Origin: a bacterium
Lineage (GTDB): Bacteria > Vulcanimicrobiota > Xenobia > Xenobiales > JADMJV01
Reading direction: 5' to 3'
DNA: 42,770 nucleotides
Assembly (NCBI GenBank): GCA_018780265.1
Contig: JADMJV010000089.1
Coordinates: forward strand, 1-42,770
Part shown: piece after piece, positions 7,961 to 16,293 of the stretch
Position numbering within the stretch: position 1 is the first letter of the stretch
How the letters are laid out: each line of letters opens with the position of its first letter
Position numbers and translations under genes: made by a program
The notes under the pieces: model-generated
The model's database searches: none
Told to the model about the DNA's origin: nothing
The model's input: the letters and a program-made list of their open reading frames with translations, nothing else

Positions 7961-9184
7961 TCAGTCCATCAAGACCACGCGCACGTTGCTGACAATGTCC
8001 CGAAGGGCTTCGGCTACCACGTGCGTCTCCGGATGGCGCACAATCACGTAGCCTTCACCCTCGTAGCTGACAGCTTTAGGCGTGCCCAATTGAGGAGCCT
8101 TGTAGTCGGTCACCAGATGACTCATATTGCGCAAAACCTCATCAAGGCCGTGCACGGCCGTGACCCGTCCGTCGCCCAGGCCACGCAAAAAAGCGCAGCC
8201 GGCAGCGTACTTTCGTTCCTTGGGAGGGGTAAACTCGTCAAACATCATGAGGCGACCCCAGGCCGTGAAGAAGTCGATATCGTGGGCACGGTTGATCAAC
8301 GGCATGATCTGCACCCCCGGGGGACGAGCGGCCACTTCGTTGATGGCGACACTGCCGTCGTTGCGACGGAACCACTCCATGTGCGAGAGTCCGGTTTTCA
8401 TTCCCAGCGATTTCAGCGCCTGCCGCCCAACCTTGCGGATATCATCGTATTTCTTACTGTCCACCTCGCGAGGCAAAATCACCTGGTACTGAATCCAAGG
8501 ATTGCGAACGACCTCCAGAGGACCCGGAATGTAGTGAGTGAGCGAGTGCCACTTGGGCTTGCCATCCATGGAGACGGTCTCAAACGAATGCTCCTGACCC
8601 ACAATGAACTCTTCAATCTGAAGGGGCCTCTCAGGGCTGGGCCCGCTGCCGCGCAACACGTCTTTGAGGGAGGCGGCATCCTCTACCCGAAAGGTTGACT
8701 GGGTGGCGGCGCCGTCCACCGGCTTTACACAAACGGGATAACCCACTTCCTCGACAAAGGCCCAGGCCTCCTTCTCGTTGTGGGCAGCGCAGCTACGGGC
8801 GCAAGCCACACCCCCGTTGCGAAAGGCTTCCTTCATTTTGGACTTGTCGCGAAACTTGAGAGCGGTGGCCGAATCCATTCCAGGGATATCCAGGCATTCG
8901 CGGACCTGGGCCACCTGCACCTGAATGTGCTCATTGGCAGCCAGCAGGCGCTGCACTTTGCCCAGCCCGTGAGAGAGACCCTCCACGGCCCAGAGCAACT
9001 GCTCGGTACTGAGACAGTCGTGGACGCGCCAGTGACCGACCAAGCGCTGACGCAACGCAACGGGCAGTAGTTCCTGAGGTTCCTGACTGATTACGGCCAG
9101 CCGAGCCCCTTCGATGCGGCTCAGATGGTGCATAAAAATCAGGGCATTCTCGGTGAAAAAAGGGGTGATATATACAGCAAGCAT
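7961..9184 (-). CDS. ATP-grasp carboxylate-amine/thiol ligase family protein
   Basis: This 407-residue protein starts at ATG 9184 (MLAVYITPFF). An N-terminal Rossmann-like preATP domain is followed by the ATP-grasp fold. That fold contains a Lys-Pro strand (YPVCVKPVDGAATQSTF), EEFIVGQEHSFETV, and the metal-binding segment HMEWFRRNDGSVAINEVAARPPG, shown here in parts as HMEWF and INEVAARPPG. Family members activate a carboxylate as acyl-phosphate and join it to an amine or thiol; this one groups with the biotin-carboxylase-like/peptide-ligase type. The substrate cannot be told from sequence. It is followed on the minus strand side by the phosphoesterase gene, whose stop is two bases from this start, so the two form an operon. 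Confidence 0.82.
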   Translation of the reverse strand: MLAVYITPFFTENALIFMHHLSRIEGARLAVISQEPQELLPVALRQRLVGHWRVHDCLSTEQLLWAVEGLSHGLGKVQRLLAANEHIQVQVAQVRECLDIPGMDSATALKFRDKSKMKEAFRNGGVACARSCAAHNEKEAWAFVEEVGYPVCVKPVDGAATQSTFRVEDAASLKDVLRGSGPSPERPLQIEEFIVGQEHSFETVSMDGKPKWHSLTHYIPGPLEVVRNPWIQYQVILPREVDSKKYDDIRKVGRQALKSLGMKTGLSHMEWFRRNDGSVAINEVAARPPGVQIMPLINRAHDIDFFTAWGRLMMFDEFTPPKERKYAAGCAFLRGLGDGRVTAVHGLDEVLRNMSHLVTDYKAPQLGTPKAVSYEGEGYVIVRHPETHVVAEALRDIVSNVRVVLMD

Positions 9185-9185
9185 T

Positions 9186-10232
9186 CTATGGGTGGTCGGG
9201 ACCAGCTTCAATCCAAAATTGGTCCGTCAGCTCCTTCCAGCGGTCTTTGATTTGGGGGTGATGGGCGAAGACGTCGTTCAAATAAGCCTGCCGATCCACC
9301 TGCGCCAAAAAGCTCCCGGCCCGGTCCACTCGATAGGGACGGGCAAAGTCAGGATAGCCAGGGTAGTGCAACTGATAGTCAACCTGTTCCAGCTGACCAT
9401 CCATAGACATGGTCCAGAGCTGACTGCGCCAGTTGGGTGCATAGTCGTATTTGCGCGACAGCGATCCCGCAATCAACGTAAATACGTCGCCCTGAGAGCG
9501 CCTGAAAGCGTGCACTTCATTGCGGTGAAAATGCCCGCCCAAGATCGTCAGCGGGCCCCGATGAGCCTGCACCAGACTCCAAAAACTCTGCAACGGACCT
9601 CGAGACCAGGCCGGCTGCCCGGTGTAGAGGTCGATGCTGGGCGGGATGTGCAACAACAGCACCGCCGGGCGGGTAGTCAGCCGACCCTTCAGCCAATCCA
9701 GGCTCAGCCGGGCTTGTTCCAGGCTACCGGGAAAGCGATTCTTGGGAGAGAATATCTGAGTATTTAGAGAGATCCAATCCAACCCCATTGCCTGCTTGTG
9801 TCCGTTGCCCAGGGCATCCAGGTAGTATCCAGATCCCAGCAGGTCCCGGTAGAGGCTTTCGGTCTCGGCCAGATTTGCCGGGTCGGTTTGGTAGTTGGCC
9901 CGAAAATCGGCGTTGCCCAGCGTGAGCACCATGGGCAAATTGCCCATCCTGGGCAAGGTCGGCCCCCAGAAGGCCCTGGCCCGCTCAATGAAATCGCCCT
10001 GGCCCCGCCCATTATCACCGTGATCGCCGGTAAAAACGGCCATCTCGGGCTTATCATCCAGCCCCCTATGAAGGGCCTCGCGCCAGGCGGCCGGAGCATC
10101 CTGATCGCTCCCCCAGTGCACGTCGCTCCAGTGGACGAAGGAAAGAGTGCGGACCGCAGCTTGAGCGGACTGGCCCAGCCAACAACTGGCGGCCAGGGCT
10201 GCCGCTCCCCGCAAAAATTGACTTCGCCTCAT
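9186..10232 (-). CDS. Tat-exported calcineurin-like metallophosphoesterase
   Basis: The N-terminus MRRSQFLRG followed by an Ala-rich hydrophobic stretch fits a twin-arginine signal (RRxxFLR), consistent with export of a metal-loaded enzyme. The metallophosphoesterase motifs are SDVHWG (Asp37, His39), GDHGDN at 69-74, GNAD at 106-109, LLLHIPP and GGHFHRNE. The third motif is normally GNH(D/E); here the catalytic histidine position is alanine, so activity may be altered. The substrate is unknown (phosphomonoester, phosphodiester or nucleotide). It is transcribed just upstream of the ATP-grasp gene. Confidence 0.85.
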   Translation of the reverse strand: MRRSQFLRGAAALAASCWLGQSAQAAVRTLSFVHWSDVHWGSDQDAPAAWREALHRGLDDKPEMAVFTGDHGDNGRGQGDFIERARAFWGPTLPRMGNLPMVLTLGNADFRANYQTDPANLAETESLYRDLLGSGYYLDALGNGHKQAMGLDWISLNTQIFSPKNRFPGSLEQARLSLDWLKGRLTTRPAVLLLHIPPSIDLYTGQPAWSRGPLQSFWSLVQAHRGPLTILGGHFHRNEVHAFRRSQGDVFTLIAGSLSRKYDYAPNWRSQLWTMSMDGQLEQVDYQLHYPGYPDFARPYRVDRAGSFLAQVDRQAYLNDVFAHHPQIKDRWKELTDQFWIEAGPDHP

Positions 10233-10429
10233 CCGGTCAATTGTGTGACAGGGGCGCTAACGCTCCTCTTTCCGGGTCCGGACCACCTCCTTTTGAGTCC
10301 TCTCAATCAAAAGAAACCAATTCATTAGCACTTCTTCACAGAAGCGTTCTTCAGATCGCCTGAACTTTGTGTTACAACTTGGTAGGGTAGTCACAAAACT
10401 TTTCTAACTCCAGAGACGAGGGGAATGTC

Positions 10430-11464
10430 TTGATCAATTTCAATCCCAACCAAAACGTAGGATTCTCACAGTTTCCGACGTTCGCTCCAACGCAAGGCCC
10501 TACCGCGCCCGGCTATTTTCCGGCTGCCAACGGTCCGGCCCAGATTATTCAAGTAATTCAGCAACTGATGCAGAGCCTGTCGCAACTCGCGGGTGGCTGG
10601 ACCGGAGCCCTGGGCGGTCAACCGCCGGGTTATCCTGGTTTTCCCCAGCCGCAGATTCCCCAGCAGCAGTTTCCCGGGTACCCGCAGCAGCAGTATCCGG
10701 GCTATCCGCAGCAGCAATTCCCCGGCTACCCTCAGCCGCAGTTTCCCCCCCAGCCTGGTCCATACATCCCCAATTTCATTCCAGGTCCCAACAACCAGCC
10801 GAACCCGGGCCCCGTCTTCGGTGGCGGCAGCACCAGTTACCCCGGATTCCCCGGGATTCCTGGCCAAATCCCCCCCTACCCTACCGACCCCAACGACTTT
10901 GCCAGCTACCTGCAGGCTCAGCGCCTGGGCGGATCGCTGCAAGGCAAGACCGGCATCGCCCAAAAAGACGCCATCCCGGGCACCCGCTTTGGCAGTGTGC
11001 AAAACCCCACCGGTTGGCAAGCCTCGGTGGCGCGCAACTACGCTTACCAGTTTGCTGCCTTCGCGATGGGGGCCGACCCCCTATCCCCTCAAGGACTGCA
11101 GACGGCCTCCCAAAACTTCGAAAAAATGTCTCCTGACGCCAAGATCTTCACGCAGGTGGCTTCGGTCTTCAAGGGTAATCTGATCGGTGGGCCTGGCTTC
11201 TACGACAATCCTGGCTTGAAAAACCTGTTGAACTCGCGAGGCCTGGGCAACCTGGCTGCTCAACCGGGGGTAGGCGAAACCGATGTGCAAACCATCGGTG
11301 CTATCACTCAGGCACTCAACAGTGGTAAACTCTCCTTACAAGACATCATCAACAGCGGAACCATCGACAATATGCCCCGCTACTTTGAAATTATCAACTA
11401 CGTGCAGCAGGGTGGTTTCAACCGCGACCTGCAGGGCTACGACTTCGCCGGTCCTGGGCAATAA
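10430..11464 (+). CDS. Secretory-type Pro/Gln/Gly-rich repeat protein, no Sec signal
   Basis: The 344-residue product starts at TTG 10430 after a GAGGGG ribosome site. The N-terminus (MINFNPNQNVGFSQFP) is Asn/Phe/Pro-rich and uncharged, then comes a short amphipathic helix IIQVIQQLMQSLSQLAGG at about 44-61. Residues 62-125 hold a Pro-Gly-Tyr-Gln repeat (units like FPGYPQQQ). The C-terminal 190 residues are an Asn/Gly-rich helical domain of unknown fold. Heat-stable Gly/Gln-rich proteins with a short amphipathic helix and no Sec signal recall harpins and other type III substrates, but I see no direct homology. A strong terminator follows. An ATG-TCT-TGA triplet overlaps the start. Confidence 0.75.
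   Translation: MINFNPNQNVGFSQFPTFAPTQGPTAPGYFPAANGPAQIIQVIQQLMQSLSQLAGGWTGALGGQPPGYPGFPQPQIPQQQFPGYPQQQYPGYPQQQFPGYPQPQFPPQPGPYIPNFIPGPNNQPNPGPVFGGGSTSYPGFPGIPGQIPPYPTDPNDFASYLQAQRLGGSLQGKTGIAQKDAIPGTRFGSVQNPTGWQASVARNYAYQFAAFAMGADPLSPQGLQTASQNFEKMSPDAKIFTQVASVFKGNLIGGPGFYDNPGLKNLLNSRGLGNLAAQPGVGETDVQTIGAITQALNSGKLSLQDIINSGTIDNMPRYFEIINYVQQGGFNRDLQGYDFAGPGQ
10655..10760 (+). repeat. 24-bp coding tandem repeat (FPGYPQQQ units)
   Basis: About four imperfect units encode (F/Y)PGYPQ(Q/P)Q inside the 10430-11464 gene. Such units are found in elastic or adhesive low-complexity regions and vary in number by slippage. Confidence 0.7.
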
Positions 11465-11482
11465 ACAAGGCTCGCAGAAAAG

Positions 11483-11515
11483 GAGTCCCGCACCAAGCGG
11501 GGCTCTTTTTTTTTT
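11483..11515 (+). terminator. Rho-independent terminator
   Basis: A 9-bp stem (11483-11491 with 11497-11505, one G-U pair) with a 5-nt loop is followed by ten T residues. It ends the 10430-11464 transcript. The convergent gpx gene stops just downstream at 11533. Confidence 0.92.
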
Positions 11516-11532
11516 GCAGGTAGAAGTCGAAG

Positions 11533-12072
11533 CTACTTCTTTTTCAGGGCCTCTTCAATCGCTTTCGTCATCCTGTCCGAATCCGGCTTCACCGTGCTAT
11601 TAAAGTAAGCCACCCGATTGCCCCGACGGTCAATGAGGTACTTGCAAAAATTCCAGCCGGGAACATCGCCCTTGGCGGTGAGATAGCGATAGAGCGGTGC
11701 CTGATCGGGACCCTTAACGACCGACACCTTCTCAAATAGCGGGAAGGTGACTTTGAACTTGGTGGAACAAAATTCCTGAATCTCAGCCGAACTACCCGGC
11801 TCTTGACCGCCAAAATCATTGCAGGGAAAGCCCAACACCACCAGACCCTGCCTGGAATACTTGTCGTAGAGATTTTGCAGTCCTGTGTATTGGGGCGTAA
11901 AGCCACACTGGCTGGCCACATTGACGACCAGGGCCACCTTGCCTTTATAAGTCTTCAAGGCGACGGGTTTACCCGCCAGGGAATTGACGGTGAAATCGTA
12001 GAGACTGGAAGACGCTGCCAGACCCAGCAAAGGAGCGACCATGAGGCCGATGAAAAAATGCTTCGGTTTCAT
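11533..12072 (-). CDS. Exported glutathione peroxidase family protein
   Basis: ATG 12072 gives a 179-residue protein with an N-terminal hydrophobic signal (KHFFIGLMVAPLLGLAASSS). It carries the GPx signature: peroxidatic Cys56 in NVASQCGFTPQY, Gln90 in FPCNDFGGQEPG and the Trp-Asn pair at 140-141 (PGWNFCKYLID). It uses Cys rather than selenocysteine, so it is probably thioredoxin-dependent and reduces peroxides outside the cytosol. The thioredoxin-like lipoprotein at 2563-3033 and MsrB at 15683-16150 are other exported redox proteins in the window. The gene follows 12110-12892 on the same strand, separated by a hairpin. Confidence 0.9.
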   Translation of the reverse strand: MKPKHFFIGLMVAPLLGLAASSSLYDFTVNSLAGKPVALKTYKGKVALVVNVASQCGFTPQYTGLQNLYDKYSRQGLVVLGFPCNDFGGQEPGSSAEIQEFCSTKFKVTFPLFEKVSVVKGPDQAPLYRYLTAKGDVPGWNFCKYLIDRRGNRVAYFNSTVKPDSDRMTKAIEEALKKK

Positions 12073-12087
12073 TCCAGTAGCCTTGAA

Positions 12088-12107
12088 CAGGCCAACCGAT
12101 TGGCCTG
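12088..12107 (-). terminator. Hairpin after the 12110-12892 gene
   Basis: A perfect 8-bp stem CAGGCCAA/TTGGCCTG with a 4-nt loop sits 2 nt past the stop codon and 16 nt before the glutathione peroxidase start. There is no T-run, so it may be an attenuator or processing hairpin rather than a full terminator. Confidence 0.45.
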
Positions 12108-12109
12108 CT

Positions 12110-12892
12110 TTAGGCCACCAGATCGAGAGCTTCGTAGTCAGCTGGCAGAGCCTGCGGCTCCAGCGAACGCTGGACGCGCTCGATTCGAGCCATTTGGGCC
12201 ACAAATTCACGCTTTTTGCGGCGAGGGGCGCGAACTTCGGCGACCGGCTCATCGCCGGACATAGCGCCGTCCTTCAGACCTTTGAGGGCGGTCAGAATCT
12301 GGCGGGTGGCCGGACGATTGTAAATTTCGCCGGCCTTATCGCCGGTGTGCTGGTGATAGAGCATCTCCGTCATATTGATGAGGCTGTCCAGCATCGCCTG
12401 CTGCTGACCGAAGGGGGTCATCGCCGGTTCGGCGGGACCACGCTGTTGTTCGAATCGAATGCTGGCCTGATTGAGGAGGGCTTGCTGATTGAGCAAGCTC
12501 TGGGCCGTCTGAAGCCCGCGGTCCGGGGTCCAGTTAGACGCCCGGCGAGGATGAACTTTGGCTTTCTTTTCGGCCTTACCGGTCGACTCGGTTTCGCCGG
12601 TTTTGCGACGGCCTTCAACCTCACGGCCCTCTTCCTGGCGACGAGTTTCGATATTGGAGGCGCGGCGACGACGCGTTTCGCGACGGGCAATCTTCTTCTC
12701 GGAAGGGGCAAAGCTGGCTGCTTTACTCTCGGAGGCGGAACCGTCTTCCTCGTGGTCTTCCGTGTAGGTGGCCTGGCGAGCGGACTCGCTGTCGCGAGTG
12801 GACTTCGTGCTCTTGGGAGTCACCGACTGAGCGGCCGTTTGAACAGCCCCGCTTCGGGTCGCTACCTCCGCCGCCGCATTCGAAAAACTCAC
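12110..12892 (-). CDS. Hypothetical highly charged protein
   Basis: GTG 12892 is chosen because AGAGGTGG lies 6 nt upstream; an ATG at 12925 has no such site. The 260-residue product begins with a Ser/Thr/Ala-rich uncharged stretch (SFSNAAAEVATRSGAVQTA). A long Arg/Lys/Glu-rich region (KKIARRETRRRRASN) follows, probably disordered. The C-terminal helical part has TPFGQQQAMLDSLINMTEML. There is no signal peptide and no known family. The Ser/Thr-rich N-terminus resembles type III export signals in composition only. Confidence 0.65.
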   Translation of the reverse strand: MSFSNAAAEVATRSGAVQTAAQSVTPKSTKSTRDSESARQATYTEDHEEDGSASESKAASFAPSEKKIARRETRRRRASNIETRRQEEGREVEGRRKTGETESTGKAEKKAKVHPRRASNWTPDRGLQTAQSLLNQQALLNQASIRFEQQRGPAEPAMTPFGQQQAMLDSLINMTEMLYHQHTGDKAGEIYNRPATRQILTALKGLKDGAMSGDEPVAEVRAPRRKKREFVAQMARIERVQRSLEPQALPADYEALDLVA

Positions 12893-12984
12893 TGAAGTCC
12901 CACCTCTGCATTTTCGGTCGCCCATCTCTGTATGTCGGGCGCACTTAAATTATCCTTAAACGCGACCCGCTTGAGTCCCCAAAA

Positions 12985-13013
12985 TTGTTACAGGCCTGTT
13001 AGACATGTAACAA
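12985..13013. promoter_or_regulatory. Inverted-repeat operator candidate TTGTTACA-N13-TGTAACAA
   Basis: Two perfect 8-bp arms (12985-12992 and 13006-13013) lie in the 202-bp gap between the divergent genes at 12892 and 13095. The spacing fits a dimeric repressor. A similar half-site (GTTACAA) appears upstream of the 10430 gene around 10371-10378. Confidence 0.45.
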
Positions 13014-13094
13014 GGCTCCTCCGATCATGTTAACAATTCATTAACTTCTACCCGGACAAGAGCGGGCCCGGCCCTTTTGTAGAAAGGCTGCCCC

Positions 13095-14210
13095 ATGATT
13101 CACTATGATCAGCTCTTCTTTCCTGAGGTGGAAGACCTCCCCCGCCACTGGCCGGTGGTCATCCCTCTGGGAGGTACCCCCGAGCAACATCAGCGCCAAC
13201 TCGGACTGGAGGAGGCTATCCTCATGCCGGCTGTTCCCTACGGATTTGCGCCCCCGTTAGAATTACCCCTGGAACCGCTGCTGACCTCACTGGTGCATCT
13301 GTTGCATCAAGACGGATTTCACGATATACGCATCCTCGGTCCTCGCGCCTATTGCGGTCTGCCTACCCTTCCATTTGTGCCCGACTCCCTGGCGCTGGTC
13401 ACCGAAACAGCCGTGGTGCCGATTGGACATACCGAACAGCATGGCTTTCATCTGCCCCTGGCCACCGACAGTCTCATCGCCCAGGGCCTGGCTGACCACT
13501 TGATGGGCTATGCCCGACCTATGTCGAGACTGCCCGTCTGGCCCTACGGCGTAAGCACTCATCGAAAGCAGTACCCCGGCACATTGTCTCTGGAACCACG
13601 TGCCTTTGAAGACTTTTTCGTGGCCCTGGCGGGTCAACTCGCGGCCACTCACCAGGTCATCTATTTGCTCAATGGACACGGTGGTAATCACAGTTTTCTG
13701 GTCAATGTGTGCAAGTTCGCTGGCGAACTCTTTACCCAGGCTCTGACCGCCACCACTTTTCTACATACGGCTTCTGGCCATGCCGAGGCGGAACTAACCC
13801 GCCTTCGCGAATCGAAAGTAATGGGCCACGCCTGCGAATTAGAGACCAGCTACCTGATGTTTCTCCATCCCCAACGGGTCCATCTGGACCGGGCAGTGGA
13901 CGAGGCTGATTTCCTAGAATCACCCAACTATCGAATGGACTGGAACGGCGAAGGGGCCCTCATCCTCAATCCACCCTGGAGCGACGACACCCGCACCGGT
14001 ACCTATGGCAGCCCCAGTCTGGCCAGTGCCGTCAAAGGGCAGGCCTGGCTGGAAGCCGGCGCCGCCGAAGTGGTCACCCACCTGCACGAACTGCGCCAAC
14101 AATGGCAACGGCGCCAACAGCGACGCCAGCAAGGCTGGACCGAAGGCGCCTGGAGACCTTTGTGGTCAACGCGCCAGCGCGATCAAGCCAATGCCCACAA
14201 AAATCATTAG
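13095..14210 (+). CDS. Creatininase-family amidohydrolase with degenerate N-terminal duplicate
   Basis: Creatininase-family enzymes are metal-dependent amidohydrolases acting on small cyclic or formylated amides. The active domain starts near residue 105 with PIGHTEQHGFHLPLATD (metal ligands Glu114, His116, Asp125), then YPGTLSLEP, NGHGGN at 193-198 and the Glu of CELETSYLM. Residues 19-83 look like a shrunken second copy: VVIPLGGTPEQH, MPAVPYGF and GFHDIRILGP line up with PIGHTEQH, LPVWPYGV and HQVIYLLNGHG but lack the metal ligands. At 371 residues it is longer than typical members (about 250). The 3' end overlaps the convergent EamA gene by 45 bp. Confidence 0.82.
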   Translation: MIHYDQLFFPEVEDLPRHWPVVIPLGGTPEQHQRQLGLEEAILMPAVPYGFAPPLELPLEPLLTSLVHLLHQDGFHDIRILGPRAYCGLPTLPFVPDSLALVTETAVVPIGHTEQHGFHLPLATDSLIAQGLADHLMGYARPMSRLPVWPYGVSTHRKQYPGTLSLEPRAFEDFFVALAGQLAATHQVIYLLNGHGGNHSFLVNVCKFAGELFTQALTATTFLHTASGHAEAELTRLRESKVMGHACELETSYLMFLHPQRVHLDRAVDEADFLESPNYRMDWNGEGALILNPPWSDDTRTGTYGSPSLASAVKGQAWLEAGAAEVVTHLHELRQQWQRRQQRRQQGWTEGAWRPLWSTRQRDQANAHKNH

Positions 14211-14747
14211 AGAAGCAGCCAGTCGCGCCGAACCGCCCGACTCCCCGGCCACCCGCCACCCGATCCATGCGGCCAAAACCACACTCAATTCACGCACGGC
14301 CCCGGCGTAAGCCACAGGCGCCATGGTGTAGGCCTGCAGCGCCAGCAGGTATGCCAGCCCACTGGCCGCGCCTACCAACGCCACCGCGCCCTTTTCACGT
14401 TGCAGCACCATCACCAGTCGACGCGGAGTAGAAAGCCACAACAAAGCGGGTAGAGCCAACAGCACGCTCAAGGTCCACTGAGCCACAAAGTAGGAAAGAG
14501 CCGGGGTAATTTTGACCGCCCAGCCATCGATGGCAGTGTACACGGAGATTGTCAGGGAGACTCCCAAAGCAGCCAGCAACGGTGGCAAGCCCGCGCGCCA
14601 GGAAGCTCCCCGCCCGGTAGCACCCAAAGCCATCAAGCCGGCGCTGAGCACGGCCACGCCGGCCAGACCTTGAGGGGCTACCGGCTCGTGCAAAAACAAA
14701 AACGACCAGGCGGCGTGTAATACGGCAGCCCCAATAAGCAGAAGCAA
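14166..14747 (-). CDS. EamA/DMT-family transporter, N-terminally truncated
   Basis: The frame keeps the end of the first EamA repeat (FLFLHEPVAPQGLAG) and the whole second repeat (TISVYTAIDGWAV through MIFVGIGLIALAR), about six to seven membrane helices in 193 residues. Family members have ten helices in about 290 residues, so the first three or so are missing. The likely start is TTG 14747, only 28 bp after the upstream gene. I see no displaced 5' part. A 5' deletion remnant is more likely than a functional half-transporter, since single-EamA proteins normally keep a complete repeat. Confidence 0.7.
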   Translation of the reverse strand: MLLLIGAAVLHAAWSFLFLHEPVAPQGLAGVAVLSAGLMALGATGRGASWRAGLPPLLAALGVSLTISVYTAIDGWAVKITPALSYFVAQWTLSVLLALPALLWLSTPRRLVMVLQREKGAVALVGAASGLAYLLALQAYTMAPVAYAGAVRELSVVLAAWIGWRVAGESGGSARLAASLMIFVGIGLIALAR

Positions 14748-14775
14748 GGAAGTGGGGCTCAGGCTTGGGTCAACT

Positions 14776-15615
14776 TCACGGGCCCGGGCTTCGTGGTCCG
14801 TCTGGCTTTTTGGGTTCAGTCGGAGGGGAAGAATGCGGGAAATATACTGAATGGGTCACTTTGCCGGCCAGCAGAGCCCCTGCCGTGAGCAAGGCCGGCA
14901 ATCCGCCGCCCGCCGCCGCAACCGCCAGGGCCACACCCGTGCCAGCCCCCAGTAAGCCAGAGTAGACCTGATGCTTGTTATCGTGACGCAAGCCAGTCAC
15001 GGTTTCATGAAGACCCAGGGCCGTGTCAACTCCACCGTGGAGAATGCCCAGAGGAGCCACCATTTGGTGCGCCAAATGACCCGCTCCGGCTAAACCCGGG
15101 ACGTGGGGAAAAAGTTGAGCAGCCAGACTGACTCCAGCCGCCAAACTGCGCACCCCAACTACCATCGAATTAGCACCTTCGATAGCGTGAAGTGGGTTTC
15201 CATGGGCCAAACCCTGGCTGATGTCACGCGCTCCCATTCGCAGCATGTAGAGTCCCAGTCCACCGGAAGCCAGTCCCAGCGCACCGCTGACCACCGCCAT
15301 GCCAGCGGAAAGTCCGACATGAGAGGCGTTCTCACCCAACTGGCGGGCAGGATGCAGGCCCGCGTCGACGGCATCGGAGGTGGCCTGGTGGGCTTCGGTC
15401 TTCAGATTGACCAGCCCGCCTTTAGCTGCGCCCAGCATGTGGGTAGCGTGTTCGCCACTCTCCAGGCCGATGTGACCGCCCAACCAGCCATGCTTGCCAT
15501 GGTGGCCGGGCGGCTTGGGCTTTTCGGGTGAGCCGTCAGGCCGACGCAGTAGCGGAGTCTTGGGAAGACCCTGAAAATTACCCCCCCCGGTGGGATGATT
15601 TCTAACCAACATCAT
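14776..15615 (-). CDS. Gly/Ala/His-rich hydrophobic protein, paralogue-like to 5416-6081
   Basis: The 279-residue protein starts MMLVRNHPTGGG and has a Pro/His-rich N-terminal third (RRPDGSPEKPKPPGHHGKHG). Several Gly/Ala-rich hydrophobic helices follow (GMAVVSGALGLASGGLGLYM, GVALAVAAAGGGLPALLTAG), and the tail is proline-rich and hydrophilic. The plan and the HHG/GHIGLESGEH motifs mirror the protein at 5416-6081. There is no signal peptide. The family is unknown; a membrane-active or translocator-like role is speculation. Confidence 0.7.
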   Translation of the reverse strand: MMLVRNHPTGGGNFQGLPKTPLLRRPDGSPEKPKPPGHHGKHGWLGGHIGLESGEHATHMLGAAKGGLVNLKTEAHQATSDAVDAGLHPARQLGENASHVGLSAGMAVVSGALGLASGGLGLYMLRMGARDISQGLAHGNPLHAIEGANSMVVGVRSLAAGVSLAAQLFPHVPGLAGAGHLAHQMVAPLGILHGGVDTALGLHETVTGLRHDNKHQVYSGLLGAGTGVALAVAAAGGGLPALLTAGALLAGKVTHSVYFPHSSPPTEPKKPDGPRSPGP

Positions 15616-15682
15616 GCAGTCATTATTATGGGCAGGTGATGAACGGAGAATTAGCGCCGTGTTAACGCGGCGACGAATGCCT

Positions 15683-16150
15683 CTATTTTCCGGCCTTAGG
15701 CTTGAACCTCAGGCACACCGAATTGATGCAATAGCGCTGACCGGTGGGCTTGGGCCCATCGTCAAAAAGGTGGCCGAGGTGCCCGTCGCAGGTGGCGCAG
15801 CGCACCTCAGTGCGCTGCATGCCCAAACTGTTGTCCACCAACAGGATCACCTTGTCCTTGGCGGCCACCGCAAAGAAGGCCGGCCAGCCGCAGCCCGAGT
15901 GAAATTTTTGATCGGAAGTGAACAACTCGCTGCCACAGGCCACGCAGACATAGCTGCCGGCTTGCTTGTGGTCGGTATACTCGCCCGTGAAAGGACGCTC
16001 GGTGGCCGACTTGCGCAACACATCATATTGTTGAGGGCTAAGCACCTTTCGCCATTCGGCATCGCTTTTGACCACCTTGGGCCGCGGCGGTTCGGCCCAA
16101 GCCATGGTAGGAAGCAAGCACAGGAGAGAGGCGACAATCTTCGTTTTCAT
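15683..16150 (-). CDS. msrB: Exported peptide-methionine (R)-S-oxide reductase
   Basis: MsrB reduces methionine-R-sulfoxide in oxidised proteins. ATG 16150 gives a signal peptide (KTKIVASLLCLLPTMAWA), so it works outside the cytoplasm. Both zinc CxxC pairs are present (Cys69/Cys72 and Cys118/Cys121), together with SGCGWPAF at 85-92 and catalytic Cys141 in RYCINSVCLRF. The length of 155 residues is normal for an MsrB with signal. No msrA is in the window. Confidence 0.93.
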   Translation of the reverse strand: MKTKIVASLLCLLPTMAWAEPPRPKVVKSDAEWRKVLSPQQYDVLRKSATERPFTGEYTDHKQAGSYVCVACGSELFTSDQKFHSGCGWPAFFAVAAKDKVILLVDNSLGMQRTEVRCATCDGHLGHLFDDGPKPTGQRYCINSVCLRFKPKAGK

Positions 16151-16182
16151 ACCCCTACTTAATGCAACGCCCGGCAAAAGGT

Positions 16183-16198
16183 TCCCTGGGTCCAGGGA
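16183..16198. promoter_or_regulatory. Short perfect palindrome upstream of msrB
   Basis: TCCCTGG-GT-CCAGGGA is a 7-bp stem with a 2-nt centre between msrB and the divergent SGNH hydrolase gene. It could be an operator; there is no T-run to make it a terminator. Confidence 0.3.
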
Positions 16199-16293
16199 GT
16201 TTCACAATTTGGACATAGCCGACGCGCGCAAATAATGCCCGAATAAGCCGCCTGGTTTAGCCTGTCTTCAATATCACTCTGACGGAGGCAACC

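Noticed and set aside
10655..10760. CRISPR-like array
   Set aside because: The repeats are in-frame coding units with no spacers.
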